A stretch of 64,000 nt of DNA from Streptosporangium brasiliense (GTDB lineage: Bacteria; Actinomycetota; Actinomycetes; Streptosporangiales; Streptosporangiaceae), in NCBI RefSeq assembly GCF_030811595.1, contig NZ_JAUSRB010000001.1, forward strand, positions 1,860,001-1,924,000, in the 5' to 3' direction. Both the position numbers and the translations under genes were made by a program. This document shows, piece by piece, positions 14,984 to 22,392 of the stretch. Every line of letters begins with the position of its first letter. The stretch's first letter is position 1. A model generated the notes under the pieces. The model was not told where the DNA came from. It made no database searches and saw nothing but the letters and a program-made list of their open reading frames with translations.

Positions 14984-15649
14984 ATGAGACCGGAGCAGCG
15001 GCTGGCGGGGCATCTGTCCCATTGGCTGGGCCGGTGGCCCGCCGGGAGTGGCCTTGATGTCGTCGGCTCCCGCGGACGCGTCCGCCCGGCCTGGGACGGC
15101 CGGATCCATCCGGCCCTCGGTGTCGCGAGCCCGACGAGCGGCGTGCTGTCGGTCCCGCCGGAGCTGGTCGAAAGCGTGGCGGAGCAGTACCGCCTCGGAG
15201 TTGACGGGATCGCCGCCCTGGTCGGCCGCCCTGGGCACGGCTGGTTCACCGCGGTCTTCCGCTGGAGCGTGACCCCGGCGCCATTCCCCGACGCGGGGGA
15301 GTGGCTGCCCGCCCGGGCGCCGGGCGTGCCCGAATGGCTGTGGCCCTTCGGCGGCGAGGTGCTGGTCGCGGTGGATCCGGACACCGGCGAGCACCTGGCC
15401 GGAGTGGGGATCAAGCGGCATGACGGGTACGGGCACGAGCTGGCCGTCGTGACCGCGCCCGCCGCGCGTGGCCGTGGCCTGGCTCGCCAGTTGGTCGCCC
15501 AGGCGGCGCGGCGGGTGCTGGACGAGGGGGCGGTACCCACGTACATGCATGATCCGGGCAACCTCGCCTCCGCGGCCGTCGCGGCGGCGGCGGGCTTCCC
15601 GGACCTGGGGTGGACCGCATTCGGCGTGACCGAGAATCCGGTCCGCTGA
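14984..15649 (+). CDS. GNAT family N-acetyltransferase
   Basis: A 221-residue acetyl-CoA-dependent transferase. Start ATG 14984 follows AGGAG by eight bases. Seen: a long N-terminal half of unknown fold and a C-terminal GNAT core with the acetyl-CoA loop ARGRGLARQLV near residues 163-173, followed by VPTYMHDPGNLASAAVAAAAGF, the typical late helix. Substrate unknown. The CsoR-like operator overlaps its promoter. Confidence 0.82.
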   Translation: MRPEQRLAGHLSHWLGRWPAGSGLDVVGSRGRVRPAWDGRIHPALGVASPTSGVLSVPPELVESVAEQYRLGVDGIAALVGRPGHGWFTAVFRWSVTPAPFPDAGEWLPARAPGVPEWLWPFGGEVLVAVDPDTGEHLAGVGIKRHDGYGHELAVVTAPAARGRGLARQLVAQAARRVLDEGAVPTYMHDPGNLASAAVAAAAGFPDLGWTAFGVTENPVR

Positions 15650-15855
15650 GGCGGCTCCACACTCGTGCCGTCCGGCCGTCGCGGTGCGTACGCTGCGGGT
15701 GCATCCGCCTGAGGGGCATACAACGGCGCCGGCTCAGGGGGCTGCCTCGGCTGAGCTCTCCCGCCGAGCCGGCTTCCCTGATCACATGCCCCACCGGACG
15801 ACTGCGGAAAGCGCCGCACGGTCCCGGCCCGGACCGGCCTCCGGCGGAGCGCCGC

Positions 15856-16548
15856 TCATCCGCGGGCCCGCTCGACGATCGCCTCCAGATGCCGCTGGTG
15901 GGCGCCCCGCCAGTACAGGTGGCCGCAGGAGCGGCAGCGGGCGAAGGTGTCGTAGGTGCGGCGGGTGGCCGGTTCGAGAAGGTGCTCCACGTCCTGCTTG
16001 GCGACCGGCGCGAGCAGCCCGTTGCAGGCCGTGCACCGTGTCCACGGGGACAAGGCGGGCGCGAACCGGTCCAGGACGTCGGCGAGCTGGTCGTCGGGCC
16101 GGACTCCGCGCACGTACGCCCCTGACCACAGCGCCCTGCGGCGCAGCAGGCCGCGGTCCCGGGTCAGCAGCACCCGGCGCTCCGCGTTCGCCTGGGCGAT
16201 CAGCTCGTCGTCGTCGCGGTCGTTGCCGTAGGCCGCGTCGACGCCCAGCAGCCGCAGCCGCCGCGCGAGCGTGCCCAGGTGGACGTCCAGCACGAACCCG
16301 GCGGAGTCGACCCGCTGCGGCCTCCGCACCGGCAGGACGTCCACGGTGTCGCCGTCATCCGGCCGGTGGGACGGCGCCCTCCGCCGCCCGCCGAGCACCA
16401 GCCCCCCGACCTCGGTGAGCGGCACGCCGGCCGACTCGACCAGGTGACCCAGCGAGGAGGTGCCGTCATGGGGCACGCGCACCTGCCCGCCCCGCCGGTC
16501 CGGGGCGAGGAACATCCGCAGCTCGTCGGCGAAACGCAGGCAGACCAC
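15856..16548 (-). CDS. Mut7-C RNase domain protein with ubiquitin-like N-terminus
   Basis: A 230-residue protein with two parts. Residues 1-75 form a ThiS/MoaD-like ubiquitin fold (RFADELRMFL, ending VDVLPVRRP). Residues 80-230 are a Mut7-C domain: a PIN-like nuclease core with FVLDVHLGTLARRLRLLGVD and LLTRDRGLL carrying acidic metal ligands, and a zinc ribbon made of CTAC and CRSC. This fusion is widespread in actinobacteria and is presumed to cut RNA, but its substrate is unknown. Start is GTG 16548. Confidence 0.9.
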   Translation of the reverse strand: MVCLRFADELRMFLAPDRRGGQVRVPHDGTSSLGHLVESAGVPLTEVGGLVLGGRRRAPSHRPDDGDTVDVLPVRRPQRVDSAGFVLDVHLGTLARRLRLLGVDAAYGNDRDDDELIAQANAERRVLLTRDRGLLRRRALWSGAYVRGVRPDDQLADVLDRFAPALSPWTRCTACNGLLAPVAKQDVEHLLEPATRRTYDTFARCRSCGHLYWRGAHQRHLEAIVERARG

Positions 16549-16674
16549 CCATCAAGCATCCCGCACGCCGCGTCGCGCCGGTGTCGGGTACCTGCGCCGG
16601 GCGGGCCCGATCCGGCGGCCAGGCACGGACGGGGCGCCGGACCACCCGGGCCGGAGCCCGCGCGGAAGGAGCGC

Positions 16675-16736
16675 GGAAGAAGGAGGAAACGGGAGGAAGA
16701 GGAAGCGGGAGGAAGAGGAAGTGAAGGGGGAAGGAG
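16675..16736 (+). repeat. purine tract with 16-bp tandem repeat
   Basis: About 62 bases almost free of pyrimidines on this strand, including two copies of GGGAGGAAGAGGAAG followed by C or T (16691-16706 and 16707-16722). It lies upstream of the stress-protein promoter. Mirror-like purine tracts can form triplex DNA, but it may simply be low-complexity spacer. Confidence 0.6.
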
Positions 16737-16757
16737 TGCGGAAGGTCCCGGGCCGGT

Positions 16758-16772
16758 GGGACCTTCCGCCCT
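16758..16772 (+). promoter_or_regulatory. DosR-like box
   Basis: GGGACCTTCCGCCCT, 14 of 15 bases the same as the copies at 18130 and 18192. It is 46 bases before the stress-protein start and forms the right arm of a ten-base inverted repeat GGAAGGTCCC / GGGACCTTCC. Confidence 0.55.
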
Positions 16773-16818
16773 GCCGCCCCGGGGCCGGGGCGCCGAGCAT
16801 GGGAGGGAGGTGAGGAAG

Positions 16819-17682
16819 ATGACCGATACCCGTGACGTCGTCGTCGGCTACGACGGTTCCGACTTCTCCATGCAGGCCCTGGAATGGGCGATGGACGAGG
16901 CCGAGCTCAGGAAGCTGCCCCTGGCGGTGACCCACACGTGGCGGTGGCCGTACGGCGAGGCCGATGACGAGGCCAAGCTTCACCTGCGCAAGGCGGCCGA
17001 GCATGTGCTGTACCACGGGGCCGACTGCGCCCGCGCGCGCAGCACGATCACCAGCGTCACCGCCGACCTGCACGAGGGGGCCGCCGGCGACCGGCTGGTG
17101 GAGCTGTCGGCCCGCGCGGAGCTGGTCGTGGTGGGCTCCCGCGGCATGGGCACCCTGGCCAGGACCGTTCTGGGGTCGGTGGCCGGCTACGTGGCGGCGC
17201 ACGCGAGCTGCCCGGTGGTCGTGGTGCGCGGCCCCGGCCCGATCCCCGTCTCTCGGCACCACGGGGCCGTGGTCCTGGGAATGGCCGGGGACACAGCCGA
17301 TGAGGTGATCGAGTTCGCCTTCCACGAGGCCGACATCCGGCGGCTGGACCTGGTGGCCGTGCAGGCCAGGCGCCTGCAGCCGGCGGCGTGGAGCGCGCCG
17401 ATGCCGCTGGTGCCCGACACGGAGGCCGTCGCGAGGGGCGCCGAGGACGACCTGACGCGGCGCCTGGAACCGTGGCAGGGCAGGTATCCCGCGGTGCCCG
17501 TCCAGGCCCGCTCCGTCGCCGAGCCCGCCAAGAGCCTCCTGCCGGACCTGTCCAGACAGGCGAGCCTCATGGTGGTCGGCGGCGCGCGCGGGCACGGCAA
17601 AGTCGGTCCGGTCGCCAGGTCGCTCCTCCAGCGGGGGATGTGCCCCGTCGCGGTCGTCCCCGCCCCGCCGCAGGCTCACTAG
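16819..17682 (+). CDS. universal stress protein (two USP domains)
   Basis: A 287-residue cytoplasmic tandem USP. Seen: domain 1 starts VVVGYDGSDFSMQALEWA and ends with the ATP-binding G-x2-G-x9-G-S/T motif (GSRGMGTLARTVLGSVAGY, split over residues 100-120); domain 2 begins VVLGMAGDTADEV and has GGARGHGKVGPVARSLL, where the motif is less perfect. Tandem USPs are hallmark members of the DosR dormancy regulon in mycobacteria. The DosR-like box upstream fits. Start ATG follows GGAGGTGAGGA. Confidence 0.93.
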   Translation: MTDTRDVVVGYDGSDFSMQALEWAMDEAELRKLPLAVTHTWRWPYGEADDEAKLHLRKAAEHVLYHGADCARARSTITSVTADLHEGAAGDRLVELSARAELVVVGSRGMGTLARTVLGSVAGYVAAHASCPVVVVRGPGPIPVSRHHGAVVLGMAGDTADEVIEFAFHEADIRRLDLVAVQARRLQPAAWSAPMPLVPDTEAVARGAEDDLTRRLEPWQGRYPAVPVQARSVAEPAKSLLPDLSRQASLMVVGGARGHGKVGPVARSLLQRGMCPVAVVPAPPQAH

Positions 17683-17686
17683 CGCC

Positions 17687-18093
17687 TCAGCGCCGGACGC
17701 GGCGGCCGGAGATCTGCTCGGTCCGCACCACGATGAAGTGGTCCCAGCCGCCGAGCGCCCAGGTCGTCAGCGGCAGTGCCGACAGCCGGGCGATCTCCGC
17801 GGGGTCGTGCACGGCTCGCGCGTGCCCCACGGCGGTGACCGACCAGCCGGTGAACGCCTGCAGGTCGAAGTCGTCGGCCTCGAAGGCCACCACGGTGTGG
17901 CGGGTGGCGGCGGCGAGTTTGGACCCCCGCCGGTGCGGATGACGATGTCCTCGCCGTCGAGGCAGAAGCCGACCGGCTGCACCGCGGGGAGTGCCCGGTC
18001 GGTGAAGACGATCCGCCCGATCGGCGTCGAGGCAAGCAGATCGATGCACTCCCCGCGGGAGAGCGCCTCCAGTCGGACCGAGTCGGCTTTCAT
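17687..18093 (-). pseudogene. PNPOx-family flavin protein with frameshift
   Basis: The N-terminal frame (MKADSVRLEALSRGECIDLL to EDIVIRTGGG) and the C-terminal frame (SKLAAATRHTVVAFEADDFD to the stop) together make one pyridoxamine 5'-phosphate oxidase-like protein of about 135 aa, which binds FMN or F420. They are joined by a one-base loss in the G-run near 17925-17935 (five Gs where six keep the frame). Start ATG 18093 has GGGGGGT upstream and a DosR-like box 37 bases away. It is either a recent pseudogene or a sequencing error in a homopolymer. The gene ends 5 bases from the convergent stress-protein gene. Confidence 0.75.
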
Positions 18094-18129
18094 ACCCCCC
18101 AAGCTTGCCGACCGCCCTCACCCGCGTTA

Positions 18130-18144
18130 AGGGCCGAAGGTCCC
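18130..18144 (-). promoter_or_regulatory. DosR-like box for the PNPOx gene
   Basis: Read on the minus strand the site is GGGACCTTCGGCCCT, identical over 15 bases to the plus-strand site at 18192-18206. It lies 37 bases upstream of the PNPOx start. Confidence 0.6.
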
Positions 18145-18191
18145 CCCATCCCGGTCGATCGGCCCTCGGCCGCCCCAAGGCAGCCGAAGTA

Positions 18192-18206
18192 GGGACCTTC
18201 GGCCCT
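18192..18206 (+). promoter_or_regulatory. DosR-like box for the membrane protein gene
   Basis: GGGACCTTCGGCCCT, the best copy of the motif. Together with the site at 18130 it forms a divergent pair, one for each neighbouring gene. Confidence 0.6.
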
Positions 18207-18254
18207 GGAAGTGTCGGCGGAAGCGGCGAATCGTAGAGCGTGGGGGTGATTCAC

Positions 18255-18956
18255 GTGAAGGAGAGTCACGAGTTCCGATGGGGTGGCCTGGCAGGCATCG
18301 GCGCACTGGTGTTCTGGATCGTCGGGAGGCTGGTGATGGGAGGGGCGCCGAGGATCACGGCCCCGGTGTCGACGATCGCCGGATACCTGGCGGAGTACCG
18401 GGCCCAGATCCTCGCCGGAGCGCTGCTGTACGCCATCGCGATCGCGCTGTTCCTGTGGTTCGGCACCGCGCTGGCCACGGCCTTCCGGCGTGCGGAGGAG
18501 AGCAGCGACGCACCCGCGCTGGTGCTCGCCGGCTACATTCTCGTCTCCGCGATCGGGTTCGTCGGCGTGGCGGTGTTCGCCGGAATGACCTACGCGATGA
18601 CCCTGCACAGGCCGCTCCTGGCGATCGCGGCCGGGCCGTACACCGCTCTGACGGTGATGGGCACGGTCACCGGGATCGCGATGGCGGTGCCGTTCGGGGC
18701 CTCGGCCGCGGCCATCATGCGTACGCGCGTGTTCCCGCTCTGGATGGCCTGGGCCGCCGTGGTGGTCGCCGTGGTCATGGTGCTGGCCGCGTTCGCGGTC
18801 GGGATCACCGGGGGCGCGCTGGCGCCTGACGGCCTGCTGGTCGGGTACCTGCCCGGTCTGCTGGCGGGACTGTGGGTACTGGCCGCGAGCGGGCTGCTCA
18901 TCCGCGAGCACCTGCCGGTCCCGGCCGCGGGGGCGAGGCCCGTGATGGGCCACTAG
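18255..18956 (+). CDS. multi-pass membrane protein
   Basis: A 233-residue membrane protein with six likely helices, for example IGALVFWIVGRLVMG, ILAGALLYAIAIALFLWFG, ALVLAGYILVSAIGFVGVAV, LLAIAAGPYTALTVMG, WMAWAAVVVAVVMVLAAFAV and YLPGLLAGLWVLAASGLL. I chose GTG 18255, eight bases after GGGGG; GTG 18240 or 18246 are possible. It resembles DUF4386-like proteins of unknown function. The DosR-like box 48 bases upstream suggests it belongs to the stress regulon. Confidence 0.8.
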   Translation: MKESHEFRWGGLAGIGALVFWIVGRLVMGGAPRITAPVSTIAGYLAEYRAQILAGALLYAIAIALFLWFGTALATAFRRAEESSDAPALVLAGYILVSAIGFVGVAVFAGMTYAMTLHRPLLAIAAGPYTALTVMGTVTGIAMAVPFGASAAAIMRTRVFPLWMAWAAVVVAVVMVLAAFAVGITGGALAPDGLLVGYLPGLLAGLWVLAASGLLIREHLPVPAAGARPVMGH

Positions 18957-18990
18957 CGCCGCCCGGCCGCGCCTGCCGTCGTGGCCGCGG

Positions 18991-19009
18991 GGTCCCTCCG
19001 GCCGGGACC
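18991..19009 (+). promoter_or_regulatory. inverted repeat upstream of stress protein
   Basis: GGTCCC-TCCGGCC-GGGACC, a six-base inverted repeat with the GGGACC half-site also seen in the DosR-like boxes, 113 bases before the universal stress protein at 19123. It is a poorer match than the other copies. Confidence 0.35.
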
Positions 19010-19023
19010 GGGAAGGAGAGGGG

Positions 19024-19056
19024 CAGGGGGCCCGCCCGTGCCGGACGGGCCCCCTG
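19024..19056 (+). terminator. 11-bp hairpin
   Basis: CAGGGGGCCCG (19024-19034) pairs with CGGGCCCCCTG (19046-19056), 68 bases after the membrane protein stop. It may end that transcript before the stress-protein gene. Confidence 0.6.
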
Positions 19057-19122
19057 GGCGGGGACCGCCCAGGTCACGCTCCGACGGAGCCCCAGCAGGC
19101 GCAGAGAACAGGAGGGCGAGCC

Positions 19123-19974
19123 ATGGCTGAACTGGTCGCCGCCGGGACGGACGGCTCGCCCACCGCCACGGCGGCCGTGAGATGGGCGGTCGACGACGCC
19201 TCCCGCAGGGGGCTGCCGCTGCGGATCGTCCATGTCGTCGACAGCTGGCCGTACGGCGTCGCGGTCTTCCCTCCGCCCGACTGGCCCGAGTTCATGACGC
19301 GCGCCGGTGAGCAGGTGCTGGCCGAGGCGGCCGGGGTGGCCGTCGAACGGCGGCCGGAGGTCGACGTGACCACCGTGCTCATCGAGGGGGCACCGGTCGA
19401 GGCCCTGCGCGACCAGGCGGGGGCGGCCACCGAGCTCGTGATCGGCAGCCACGGCGCGGGAGGTTTCGCCGGGGCGCTGCTGGGCTCGGCGGTCGTCCAC
19501 GTGGCCGGTCACACCTCGGGCGCCGTCGTGGTCGTCAGAGGGGAGGAGGGCGGGCCGCACGGTGAGGTCGTCGTGGGCATCGACGGCTCCTCCGGATCCG
19601 AGCCCGCGCTGGGCTTCGCCTTCGAGCAGGCGAGGCTGCGCGGGTGCATGCTGCGCGCCGTCTACGCCTGGCAGGTGGTGGCGCACGCGTTCACGCCGGA
19701 GAGCGCCTATGACGTCGGCGAGGTACGGCGGGCACAGCGCCTGGTGGCCGCCGGCCAGCTCGCCGCCTGGCAGGAGAGGTTCCCCGGGGTCGACGTCGTG
19801 CAGGAGGTCCCCCACGCCCACCCGGTGTCGGCTCTCGTGGACGCCTCGGCCCGGGCCGACCTGCTCGTCATGGGCTCGCACGGCCGCGGCGCCATCAGGG
19901 CGATCATCCTGGGATCGGTCAGCCGAGGCGTGCTCCACCACGCGCACTGCCCGGTGGCGGTGGTCCGGTCGTGA
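19123..19974 (+). CDS. universal stress protein (two USP domains)
   Basis: A 283-residue tandem USP. Seen: domain 1 LVAAGTDGSPTATAAVRWAVDD with nucleotide motif GSHGAGGFAGALLGSAVVHVAG (split, near 107-128), domain 2 VVVGIDGSSGSEPALGFAFEQA with GSHGRGAIRAIILGSVSRGVLHH. Both domains keep the ATP-binding glycines. Start ATG has CAGGAGGGCGAG upstream. It is followed by a terminator shared with the convergent efeO gene. Confidence 0.93.
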   Translation: MAELVAAGTDGSPTATAAVRWAVDDASRRGLPLRIVHVVDSWPYGVAVFPPPDWPEFMTRAGEQVLAEAAGVAVERRPEVDVTTVLIEGAPVEALRDQAGAATELVIGSHGAGGFAGALLGSAVVHVAGHTSGAVVVVRGEEGGPHGEVVVGIDGSSGSEPALGFAFEQARLRGCMLRAVYAWQVVAHAFTPESAYDVGEVRRAQRLVAAGQLAAWQERFPGVDVVQEVPHAHPVSALVDASARADLLVMGSHGRGAIRAIILGSVSRGVLHHAHCPVAVVRS

Positions 19975-20028
19975 ACGCCGGACGTGCCACGCGTCACGCG
20001 TCCGCGGATCGTCCCGGCCGGCGGGGCC

Positions 20029-20056
20029 GGGCCGCGCGGCTCACCCCGCGCGGCCC
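20029..20056. terminator. 11-bp hairpin between convergent genes
   Basis: GGGCCGCGCGG (20029-20039) pairs with CCGCGCGGCCC (20046-20056) over a six-base loop, between the stress-protein gene and efeO. Confidence 0.7.
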
Positions 20057-20082
20057 GGGCCATGCGCCTCACGGCGCGTGGT

Positions 20083-21222
20083 TCACGCCGTGACGGCGGC
20101 GGCCAGCTTGCTGATCGGCTCGGCCAGCGAGTTGATCGCGTCGGACAGCTCCTTCAGCTCCGCCTTCGACAGCTCGTTGTGCAGCTTCCAGCCGCTGCCC
20201 TTCTGGTGGGCGCCCAGCGCGGCCTCGGCGAGGGCGAACTTCTCGTCGAGCGTCTTGACCAGCTCGGGCGAGCGCTCCTCCAGCACCGGGCGCAGCGCCT
20301 GGACGGCGGCCTTGGAGCCCTGCAGGTTGGCGTCGAAGTCCCACAGGTCGGTGTGCGACCAGATGTCCTCCTCGCCGGTGATCTTCCCGGTGGCGACCTC
20401 GTCGAGCAGCTCCTTGGCGCCGTTGGCCAGCTGGAGGGGGGAGAGCTGGGCCTCGTTGGCCTTCTGCACGATGGTCTTGACGTCGGTCATCAGCTTGTCG
20501 GCGATCGGGCCGTCCCCGGCGACGTCCTTCTTGATCCACAGATCCTTCTCGATCCGGTGGAATCCGGTCCACTCCTGGCCTTCCTCGAGGTCGGCCTCGC
20601 GCGCGTCGATGGCCGGGTCGAGGTCGCCGAAGATCTCGGCGACCGGCTCGATGCGCTCCCAGTAGGTGCGCGCGACCGGGTAGAGGTCCTTGGCCTTGTC
20701 GATCTCGCCGGCCTTGACGGCGTCGACGAACTCCTGGGTCTTGACCAGCAGCGTGTCGCTCTGCGACTTGATGTAGCGCTTGTAGCCCGCGGTCGCCTCC
20801 GCGAGCTGGGCGTCGTCGGACAGCGGCTTGTGCTCGCCGCTGACCTTCAGCGGGTTGCGGATGCCCTTGCCGACCATGCCGGGCTTGCAGGCGGCCTCGT
20901 AGGTGCCGGGCGGCAGCTCGATGATGACCTCGCGGGTCAGGCCCGGCACGATGTTCTCCACCTCGCCCATGACCCGGTCGCCCGCCGCGTAGACGTAGAA
21001 CTCGGTCACCTTGGACCCGCCGTTGGTGATCGCGAAGGTGGAGGTGCCGGCGTTGATCTCGCTGACGGCGACCTTGCACGCGGTGTCGCTGGCCGCGACG
21101 GCGATCTTGGCGTCCTTGGCCGGGCTCGCGCCCGCCGTGGTGGCCGTCTGGGGCTCCCCGGAGCAGGCGGACAGCGTGGCCAGGGCCAGCCCGGCTGCGG
21201 CCAGGATGATGGGGTTACGCAT
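20083..21222 (-). CDS. efeO: iron uptake lipoprotein EfeO
   Basis: A 379-residue extracytoplasmic lipoprotein of the EfeUOB iron system. Seen: signal peptide with lipobox LSAC (Cys at 20), an N-terminal cupredoxin-like domain (about 40-130) and an imelysin/M75 helical domain with the metal motif H-x-x-E in GFHRIEKDLW near 238. It is thought to bind ferric or ferrous iron and pass it to EfeU. It follows efeU by 13 bases in one operon. The peroxidase EfeB, the usual third gene, is missing here. Confidence 0.95.
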   Translation of the reverse strand: MRNPIILAAAGLALATLSACSGEPQTATTAGASPAKDAKIAVAASDTACKVAVSEINAGTSTFAITNGGSKVTEFYVYAAGDRVMGEVENIVPGLTREVIIELPPGTYEAACKPGMVGKGIRNPLKVSGEHKPLSDDAQLAEATAGYKRYIKSQSDTLLVKTQEFVDAVKAGEIDKAKDLYPVARTYWERIEPVAEIFGDLDPAIDAREADLEEGQEWTGFHRIEKDLWIKKDVAGDGPIADKLMTDVKTIVQKANEAQLSPLQLANGAKELLDEVATGKITGEEDIWSHTDLWDFDANLQGSKAAVQALRPVLEERSPELVKTLDEKFALAEAALGAHQKGSGWKLHNELSKAELKELSDAINSLAEPISKLAAAVTA

Positions 21223-21235
21223 GATTCTTCTGCTT

Positions 21236-22075
21236 TCAGGCGGTGGTGGAGACAGTGGGGGTGGGCCGCCTGGACGACGGCGGGCGCAGGAACAGCACCA
21301 GCGTGGGCACCGCGTAGGCGACCCACGCGATGGTCTCCAGCACCGTCGGCTGCGGTGTGATGTTGAACATCCCCGAGACGAGCGCGCCCCACCACGAGTC
21401 GGCGGGCAGGACGGCGCTGATGTCGAACGCCTGGGTGGACAGGCCCGGCAGGATGTTGGCCTCCTGCAGGTCGTGCACGCCGTACTTGAAGATTCCGGCG
21501 GCGACCAGGATCAGCAGCAGCCCGGTCCAGGTGAAGAACGTGGTGAGGTTGATCTTCAGGGCGCTCTTGTAGAGGCCCCAGCCGATCACGATCGAGGTGA
21601 GGATGCCGAGGCTGATGCCGATCAGCGGGGTGGCGCTGGTGGTCGCGCCCTGGACGGAGGCGAAGAACAGCAGCGCGGTCTCCAGACCCTCGCGGGCCAC
21701 GGCCAGGAACGCCATGACGACCACGGCGACCGGGCCGAGCCGCAGCGCGTCGGTGAGCTTGGCGCGCAGCTCGCCGGAGAGCGAGCGGGCGGCCCGGCGC
21801 ATCCAGAAGATCATCCAGGTTACGAAGACCGTGGCGAGGAGCGAGGTGACCGCGTCGAAGAGTTCCTGCTGCCGGTGGCCGAGATGGGCGGCGGTGAAGG
21901 TGAGCAGCGCGCCGAAACCGATCGAGAGCGTCGCGGCGGCGATCACCCCCAGCCACACGAGGGGGAGCCGGTCCCTGCGGTCGCTCTTGACCAGAAACGC
22001 GACGAGGACGGAGACCACGAGCGTGGCCTCCAGCCCCTCGCGCAGGCCGATGAGGTAGCTGGCGAACACCGTCAC
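21236..22075 (-). CDS. efeU: iron permease EfeU (FTR1 family)
   Basis: A 279-residue membrane permease with about seven helices. Seen: the two R-E-x-x-E iron motifs, REGLEATLVV at residues 10-19 and REGLETALLFF near 126-136, both on membrane helices. It imports iron in the Efe system. First gene of the efeUO operon; an iron box lies just upstream. Confidence 0.95.
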   Translation of the reverse strand: MTVFASYLIGLREGLEATLVVSVLVAFLVKSDRRDRLPLVWLGVIAAATLSIGFGALLTFTAAHLGHRQQELFDAVTSLLATVFVTWMIFWMRRAARSLSGELRAKLTDALRLGPVAVVVMAFLAVAREGLETALLFFASVQGATTSATPLIGISLGILTSIVIGWGLYKSALKINLTTFFTWTGLLLILVAAGIFKYGVHDLQEANILPGLSTQAFDISAVLPADSWWGALVSGMFNITPQPTVLETIAWVAYAVPTLVLFLRPPSSRRPTPTVSTTA

Positions 22076-22103
22076 TCCAGGCGGTTGGAAAGGGTTACCT
22101 TAA

Positions 22104-22122
22104 TTAGGGCAGGTAAACCTTA
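22104..22122. promoter_or_regulatory. iron box (IdeR/DmdR operator candidate)
   Basis: TTAGGGCAGGTAAACCTTA matches 14 of 19 positions of the IdeR/DmdR consensus TTAGGTTAGGCTAACCTAA. It lies 29 bases upstream of efeU in an AT-rich island, where repression by iron-loaded IdeR/DmdR is expected. Confidence 0.6.
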
Positions 22123-22295
22123 CTCGACGTCCATCGCCGGGTCGAGGTACGGGGTGCCTCAGGAGCGGGAGAAGGCGGCGCCCCGCGCTCCCGCGAGGCC
22201 CGGCGCCGGCCCGCGCACCACCTCCCCGGCGCCGGCCGGCCGTACCCCACCATGTCGGTCCGGCCCGTATGACGGACCGGGGTGCGGTCCGCGGT

Positions 22296-22310
22296 CGGGA
22301 CGAAGGTCCC
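22296..22310 (-). promoter_or_regulatory. DosR-like box before cydA
   Basis: On the minus strand the site reads GGGACCTTCGTCCCG, 13 of 15 bases the same as the best copy at 18192. It lies 83 bases before cydA in the 317-base gap between efeU and cydA, which holds no gene. Confidence 0.5.
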
Positions 22311-22392
22311 CCCAGGCGGGGTCCGCCGACCCTACGCCGGACCCCGCCCGTCCGGCCACCCTTCAGTGACCCACTGATTACCTGGAGCACTG

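Noticed and set aside
15650..15855. A small gene between the GNAT and Mut7-C genes.
   Set aside because: Open frames there lack ribosome binding sites and show no coding pattern.
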